NCBI GenBank assembly: GCA_007123975.1 | Contig: SLFZ01000043.1 | Span: 1-9,783 of the forward strand | DNA from: Candidatus Izemoplasma sp. | GTDB taxonomy: Bacteria; Bacillota_I; Bacilli_A; Izemoplasmatales; Izemoplasmataceae | DNA: 9,783 bases | Reading direction: 5' to 3' | Part shown: positions 6,431 to 9,783 of the stretch, piece after piece | How the letters are laid out: each line of letters opens with the position of its first letter | Numbering within the stretch: position 1 is the first letter of the stretch | Made by a program: the position numbers and the translations under genes | The notes under the pieces: generated by a model | Told to the model about the DNA's origin: nothing | What the model saw: the letters and a program-made list of their open reading frames with translations, nothing else | Databases searched by the model: none

Positions 6431-6866
6431 TGCGTGCCGTCTTGGTGAAAACACTTTCTTGCATCGCACGCGCGAGTGTCCGTAAAAAAACGGCGGTGCG
6501 CGCGTGTTTTTGGGTGAGTGCCTCGTAGTCGCAGGCTGTCTTTAAGACGGTCAAGTCCTTAAACCACACCTCGGCGCATCCATGCATGTCACGCCGTATG
6601 CTTAAAACGGCATGGATGTTGATGCCGATGGCGTGTGGGCTTCTCAGTGACTCGGTCAAGTATAAACAACACCCTTCATCGATCACAATCGGCACGTGGC
6701 GCATGCGCTGGGTGAGTGTCTTCACCGCGCGCATGCGGCCATCGAACGTCGAAAGTTGCTCAATGAGCCGCTCGTTGATGTACTGGACGAAGCCTTTTTT
6801 AAGCGTGCGCGTGCCACTTTCATCTTTGATGCAAATGCCTTCTGCGGTTTTTTTCACGTAATGCAT
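6408..6866 (-). CDS. ComK-like competence transcription factor family protein
   Basis: 152-aa protein resembling ComK, the master activator of competence genes in Bacillus (192 aa there). The best stretch is DGRMRAVKTLTQRMRHVPI then VIDEGCCLYLTESL (42-74) followed by HAIGINIHAVLSI (78-90), which lines up with ComK's GRK...SHKPPI.VD.....FPT.S....C.WIS..HV region. KHARTAVFLRT (120-130) matches ComK's QVYRTAWLRT. The ComK N-terminus is shorter here and only about 20 residues follow the RT motif, against about 50 in B. subtilis, so the multimerisation tail is reduced. The open frame goes back to GTG 6881, but ATG 6866 has GGGAGG (6874-6879) at 7 nt and is preferred. A possible weak -10 (TACACT, 6886-6891) lies upstream; no A4N5T4 ComK box was found there. 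The gene stands after the tkt terminator and 41 nt before pgk. Family call fairly good; competence role is inference. Confidence 0.72.
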   Translation of the reverse strand: MHYVKKTAEGICIKDESGTRTLKKGFVQYINERLIEQLSTFDGRMRAVKTLTQRMRHVPIVIDEGCCLYLTESLRSPHAIGINIHAVLSIRRDMHGCAEVWFKDLTVLKTACDYEALTQKHARTAVFLRTLARAMQESVFTKTARMDFIGDV

Positions 6867-6927
6867 GCCATCGCCTCCCACGTTGAGTGTACCGTGTTTT
6901 GCTCAGTTTGTGGGAAACGGGTCGTTG

Positions 6928-6958
6928 AAAAAAATCCCGGGAGATTTCCCGGGATTTT
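6928..6958 (-). terminator. Intrinsic terminator after transketolase
   Basis: A perfect 12-bp stem (AAAATCCCGGGA with its complement) and 4-nt loop, 2 nt after the tkt stop. On the minus strand it is followed by a run of seven T that partly belongs to the stem. It separates tkt from the ComK-like and pgk genes. Confidence 0.93.
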
Positions 6959-6960
6959 AG

Positions 6961-8907
6961 TTAGATGGATTTAAAGGTTTTCGCGACGTTTTCCGGGGTG
7001 AAGCCGAGGTGTTCGGTGACTTCATTTCCGGGGCCGCTCATGCCGAAGCGGTCAACCCCTATGACCGTGTTGGCGAAGCGATACCAGAGGCCGGTTGCGC
7101 CCATTTCAATGGCGAGGCGTTTGTCGCAGTCGGGCGGGAGGACGCTGTCTTGGTATTTTTTCGGTTGATCCAAGAAAAGTTCCATCGACGGCATCGAGAC
7201 GACGCGGACGGGGATGTCGTGCTTCTCTTTCAACAAGGTTTGCGCATCAAGCGCGAGTTCGAGTTCGCTTCCGGTCGCAATCAAGATGCCTTGGAAGTTT
7301 TCCTCGTCCTTGGCGATATAGGCGCCGCGCTTGAAGGTGCCGTAGTCGATGTCGGTGGTCACCGTGGTCGCTTGACGCGTCAACACGAGCGCGACCGGGG
7401 TGCGTTTTGATTCCAGCGTGTAGCGCATCGCGTGGCGCACTTCGTTGGTGTGGGCCGGGCGGATGGTGACGATGTGGGGGATCGTTCTAAACATCGACAG
7501 TTGTTCAACGGGCTCATGCGTCGGTCCGTCTTCGCCGACGGCGACGGAGTCGTGTGTGAAGATGAAGAGCGAAGGAATCTCCATCAAGGCAGCCAGGCGG
7601 ATTGAGGGTTTCATGTAGTCGCTGAAGATGAAGAAGCCGCCGGAGAAGCCGCGTAGGTTGTGCAAGGTCAGGCCGTTGACGATGGCCGCCATGGCGTGTT
7701 CGCGGACGCCGAAGTTGATGTTGCGGCCGAGTGGGGTTTTGGCTGAGAAGTTGCCGTTGATTCCCTTGACCTTGGTCGAACCGCTCAGGTCGGCTGAGCC
7801 GCCGATGAGTTCGGGAATCGCTTCAGAATACTTGGGTAAGAGTTTGCCGATTGAGGCGCGGGTCGCTTCTTTGGTGCCGAGTTCTTCAGGGCTTGTGAGT
7901 TTGTCTATGTCCATGTCGATGTCGCGGGTGATGATCTGCTCGAGTTGTTCGAAGAGTTCGGGGAAGCGTTCGGCGTACTCGTCCATCATCTCGACCCATT
8001 CGCCGTAGGTGCGGTTGTTGCGCTCGGCGACGTTTTCGTAGAAGTCTTGGTACACATCTTCGGGCACGACGAAGGGCTCGTAAGGGTAATCAAATTCTTT
8101 GCGCATGCGCGTGGCGTCTTCTTCACCAATCGGCGCGCCGTGGGTGGCGCTGGTGCCTTGTTTGGTGGCGCCGTAACCGATGATGCTTTTGATTTCGATG
8201 AACGACGGTTTATCCGAGGCTTTTGCCTTGGCGATGGCTGCGTCAACGGCATCGGTGTCGTTGGCGTCGCTGACGAACTGATAATCCCAGTTCATGCTTT
8301 CCATCTTCATCTTGATGTCTTCACTGACAGCATCCTTGGTTGGACCATCAAGCTGGGTGTCGTTGGAATCAAAGAGTACAATAAGCTTGTTTAACCCAAG
8401 GTGGCCGGCGAGCGATAAGGCTTCAAGCGTGACGCCTTCTTGCAAGTCACCATCGCCACAAAGGGCGTAGGTGTAATGATCGATGACATCAAAGCCGGGT
8501 TTGTTAAACATTGCCCGTAAGTAACTCTCGGCAATCGCCATGCCGGTGGCCATGGCGATGCCTTGGCCTAAAGGACCAGTGGTCGCTTCGATGCCGTCAG
8601 TGTGACGGTATTCGGGGTGACCGGGCGTCCGTGATTCAAGCTGACGGAAGCGTTTGAGTTCTTCCATGCTGATTTCGTAGCCGGCCAAATGCAAGGTTGC
8701 GTAGATAAGCGCCGAGCCGTGGCCTGCGGCTAAGACGAAGCGGTCGCGATCGAACCATTCGGATTGGTTGGGCGTGACTTTCAAGTGTTTTGTGAAAAGC
8801 GTGTGCATGACGGGTGCCGCACCAAGCACGATCCCTGGGTGGCCGCTGTTGGCTTTGTTGGTCATGTCGACACCGAGGAAGCGGATGGCGTTGATTGATT
8901 TTTGCAT
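6961..8907 (-). CDS. tkt: Transketolase
   Basis: Thiamine-diphosphate enzyme of the non-oxidative pentose phosphate pathway, moving two-carbon units between ketoses and aldoses and feeding glyceraldehyde 3-phosphate and fructose 6-phosphate into glycolysis. 648 aa from this start, normal length. Conserved features: H23 in ANSGHPG, H63 in AAGHGSALIYA, GPLGQG (111-116), the metal/ThDP motif GDGDLQEG (151-158) with N182, H256 in THGAPIG, catalytic E403 in GVREHAM, and FTHDSVAVGEDGPTHEP (450-466) typical of transketolase over DXS. The open frame extends to a TTG at 8928, but ATG 8907 has AAGGAG (8913-8918) at proper distance and gives the usual N-terminus MQKSINAIRFLGVDM. Own promoter and own terminator, so transcribed alone. 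Confidence 0.98.
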   Translation of the reverse strand: MQKSINAIRFLGVDMTNKANSGHPGIVLGAAPVMHTLFTKHLKVTPNQSEWFDRDRFVLAAGHGSALIYATLHLAGYEISMEELKRFRQLESRTPGHPEYRHTDGIEATTGPLGQGIAMATGMAIAESYLRAMFNKPGFDVIDHYTYALCGDGDLQEGVTLEALSLAGHLGLNKLIVLFDSNDTQLDGPTKDAVSEDIKMKMESMNWDYQFVSDANDTDAVDAAIAKAKASDKPSFIEIKSIIGYGATKQGTSATHGAPIGEEDATRMRKEFDYPYEPFVVPEDVYQDFYENVAERNNRTYGEWVEMMDEYAERFPELFEQLEQIITRDIDMDIDKLTSPEELGTKEATRASIGKLLPKYSEAIPELIGGSADLSGSTKVKGINGNFSAKTPLGRNINFGVREHAMAAIVNGLTLHNLRGFSGGFFIFSDYMKPSIRLAALMEIPSLFIFTHDSVAVGEDGPTHEPVEQLSMFRTIPHIVTIRPAHTNEVRHAMRYTLESKRTPVALVLTRQATTVTTDIDYGTFKRGAYIAKDEENFQGILIATGSELELALDAQTLLKEKHDIPVRVVSMPSMELFLDQPKKYQDSVLPPDCDKRLAIEMGATGLWYRFANTVIGVDRFGMSGPGNEVTEHLGFTPENVAKTFKSI

Positions 8908-8939
8908 CGTATCTCCTTCTTTCTTCAAGGCTCATGGTT

Positions 8940-8967
8940 ATTATAACGTAAACGGTGAAAAAGTGAA
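8940..8967 (-). promoter_or_regulatory. Predicted promoter of tkt
   Basis: Minus-strand TTCACT (8962-8967, 4 of 6 to the -35 consensus), 16-nt spacer, perfect TATAAT (8940-8945). Predicted start near 8933, about 26 nt before the tkt ATG. It lies after the sufB terminator, so tkt has independent expression. Confidence 0.6.
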
Positions 8968-8998
8968 ACGGAAACCCGAGCCCAAGTTTTTGCAGACG

Positions 8999-9026
8999 AA
9001 AAAAAAACACGGCGATGCCGTGTTTT
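8999..9026 (-). terminator. Intrinsic terminator after sufB, overlapping its stop codon
   Basis: A 10-bp stem AAAACACGGC with its complement and a 3-nt loop (9004-9026), running on the minus strand into nine T (8999-9007). The first two bases of the stem are part of the sufB TAA stop, so the hairpin begins inside the stop codon. It marks sufB as the last gene of its operon. Confidence 0.92.
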
Positions 9027-9783
9027 ATCCGATGGAACCTTCCATCTCGAGTTTAATGAGTTGATTGAGCTCGACCGCGTACTCCATCGGCAGCTCCTTC
9101 GCAAAGGGCTCGATGAAGCCCATGATAATCATCTCAACGGCCTGTTCTTCTGTCAAACCGCGGCTCATCAAGTAAAAGAGCTGTTCCTCGCTGACTTTGG
9201 AAACGGTCGCTTCGTGTTGGACGGTGGCTTGGTTGTTTTCAACGACGTTATAGGGCAAGGTATCGGATGCGCTCTCACCATCTAAAATGATCGTGTCGCA
9301 TTCGACGTTGCTTTTGGCGCCAATCGCGTTTTTCCCGTGGCGTACGATGCCTCGGTAGTTGACCTTGCCGCCTTTGGCGCTCATCGATTTGCTGACGATT
9401 GAACTCGTCGTGTCTTTGCCGAGGTGAATCATCTTCGCGCCGGTGTCTTGGTGCATGTTTTTACCAGCAAAGGCAATTGAAATCGTCGTGCCTTTGGCAC
9501 GGTCGCCTTTTAAGATGCATGAAGGGTATTTCATGTTGATGCCAGAGCCGATGTTGCCGTCGATCCATTCCATGTGGGCATCTTCTTCGACAATCGCCCG
9601 TTTGGTGACGAGGTTGACGATGTTGCTTGCCCAGTTTTGAATGGTGGTGTAGCGGCAATGCCCACCTTTTTTAACAAAGATTTCCACAATCGCCGCATGC
9701 AGGCTGTTGGTCGTGTAAATCGGAGCCGTGCAGCCTTCGACGTAGTTGACGCTCGCGCCTTCATCGACGACGATGAGCGTGCG
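9025..9783 (-). CDS. sufB: Fe-S cluster assembly scaffold SufB, C-terminal part (cut by right edge)
   Basis: Scaffold subunit of the SUF iron-sulfur assembly complex (with SufC and SufD or SufB itself), cytoplasmic. The window holds the last 252 codons; the frame stays open to the right edge, so the start is outside. A GTG at 9687 is only an internal valine. Diagnostic stretches: VVDEGASVNYVEGCTAPIY (the EGCTAP cysteine), IQNWASNIVNLVTKRA, INMKYPSCILKGD, DTGAKMIHLGKDT, SIVSKSMSAKGG, YRGIV, VECDTIILDG (conserved cysteine), QHEATVSKVSEEQLFYLMSR and the end LIKLEMEGSIG. The cysteines and the His-Glu pair correspond to residues implicated in cluster assembly in E. coli SufB. In Bacillota sufB usually ends the sufCDSUB operon, which fits the terminator right after it. 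Confidence 0.98.
   Translation of the reverse strand, partial: RTLIVVDEGASVNYVEGCTAPIYTTNSLHAAIVEIFVKKGGHCRYTTIQNWASNIVNLVTKRAIVEEDAHMEWIDGNIGSGINMKYPSCILKGDRAKGTTISIAFAGKNMHQDTGAKMIHLGKDTTSSIVSKSMSAKGGKVNYRGIVRHGKNAIGAKSNVECDTIILDGESASDTLPYNVVENNQATVQHEATVSKVSEEQLFYLMSRGLTEEQAVEMIIMGFIEPFAKELPMEYAVELNQLIKLEMEGSIG

Noticed and set aside
6361..6966. A broken or frameshifted gene in the short ComK-like region
   Set aside because: The frame is open with a good ribosome binding site, and the C-terminal shortening relative to ComK is not explained by a visible frameshift; other frames after the stop give no ComK tail before the pgk promoter.
7945..8394. 149-codon plus-strand open frame opposite tkt
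   Set aside because: Phe/Val/Gly/Asp-rich antisense shadow of a fully conserved transketolase; no promoter or ribosome binding site.
8636..9010. 124-codon minus-strand frame starting near the tkt promoter
   Set aside because: It is a +1 shadow of the tkt N-terminus; its ATG at 8935 lacks a ribosome binding site and its product is Arg/His-rich without family resemblance.

Overview
The window looks like a piece of a chromosome from a Bacillota-type (low-GC Gram-positive lineage) bacterium, although its base composition is close to balanced by eye. Pointers to this are an OpuA-type osmoprotectant ABC transporter with tandem CBS domains, a ComK-like protein, a YwaF/TIGR02206-type membrane protein, a SufB of the Bacillota style, strong GGAGG-type ribosome binding sites and many U-tailed intrinsic terminators. 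TGA is used as a stop (pgk) and tryptophans are TGG, so this is the standard code and not the Mycoplasma/Spiroplasma code. I cannot name a genus. A lineage near Erysipelotrichia/Acholeplasma-like groups is only a guess.

Layout, left to right. (1) 1-1905, minus strand: opuAA (ATPase) followed by the 5' part of opuAB (permease, cut by the left edge), overlapping by 8 nt, with an extended -10 promoter and a terminator-like hairpin in the leader. (2) 1906-2195: a gene-free AT-rich stretch. (3) 2196-2962, plus strand: a small polytopic YwaF-like membrane protein with its own promoter, ending in a perfect 26-bp palindrome shared as a terminator with the convergent gene. (4) 2969-3791, minus: a six-TM HdeD/DUF308-like protein carrying a C-terminal Rho_N/SAP-like domain, with its own promoter. 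(5) 3806-6430, minus: pgk, an XRE-cupin regulator and tpiA, tightly packed (4-nt GTGA overlap, then a 12-15-nt gap) and closed by a terminator. (6) 6408-6866, minus: a short ComK-like protein ending 41 nt before pgk, with the pgk promoter at its 3' end. (7) 6928-8967, minus: transketolase as a self-contained unit with promoter and terminator. (8) 8999-9783, minus: the last 252 codons of sufB and the terminator that ends its operon.

Functionally the centre is sugar-phosphate metabolism (transketolase for the pentose phosphate pathway, phosphoglycerate kinase and triosephosphate isomerase for lower glycolysis). Two putative transcription factors (ComK-like and XRE-cupin) sit directly inside or against it. 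gap, pgm and eno, and a CggR-type regulator, are not in the window. The flanks hold osmotic-stress uptake and Fe-S cluster assembly. I see no CRISPR, IS element, phage, toxin-antitoxin or RNA gene. The most interesting points are the ComK-like gene at pgk, the XRE-cupin gene locked into the pgk-tpiA unit, and the membrane-anchored Rho_N architecture. None of these amounts to a clearly new system on sequence alone.
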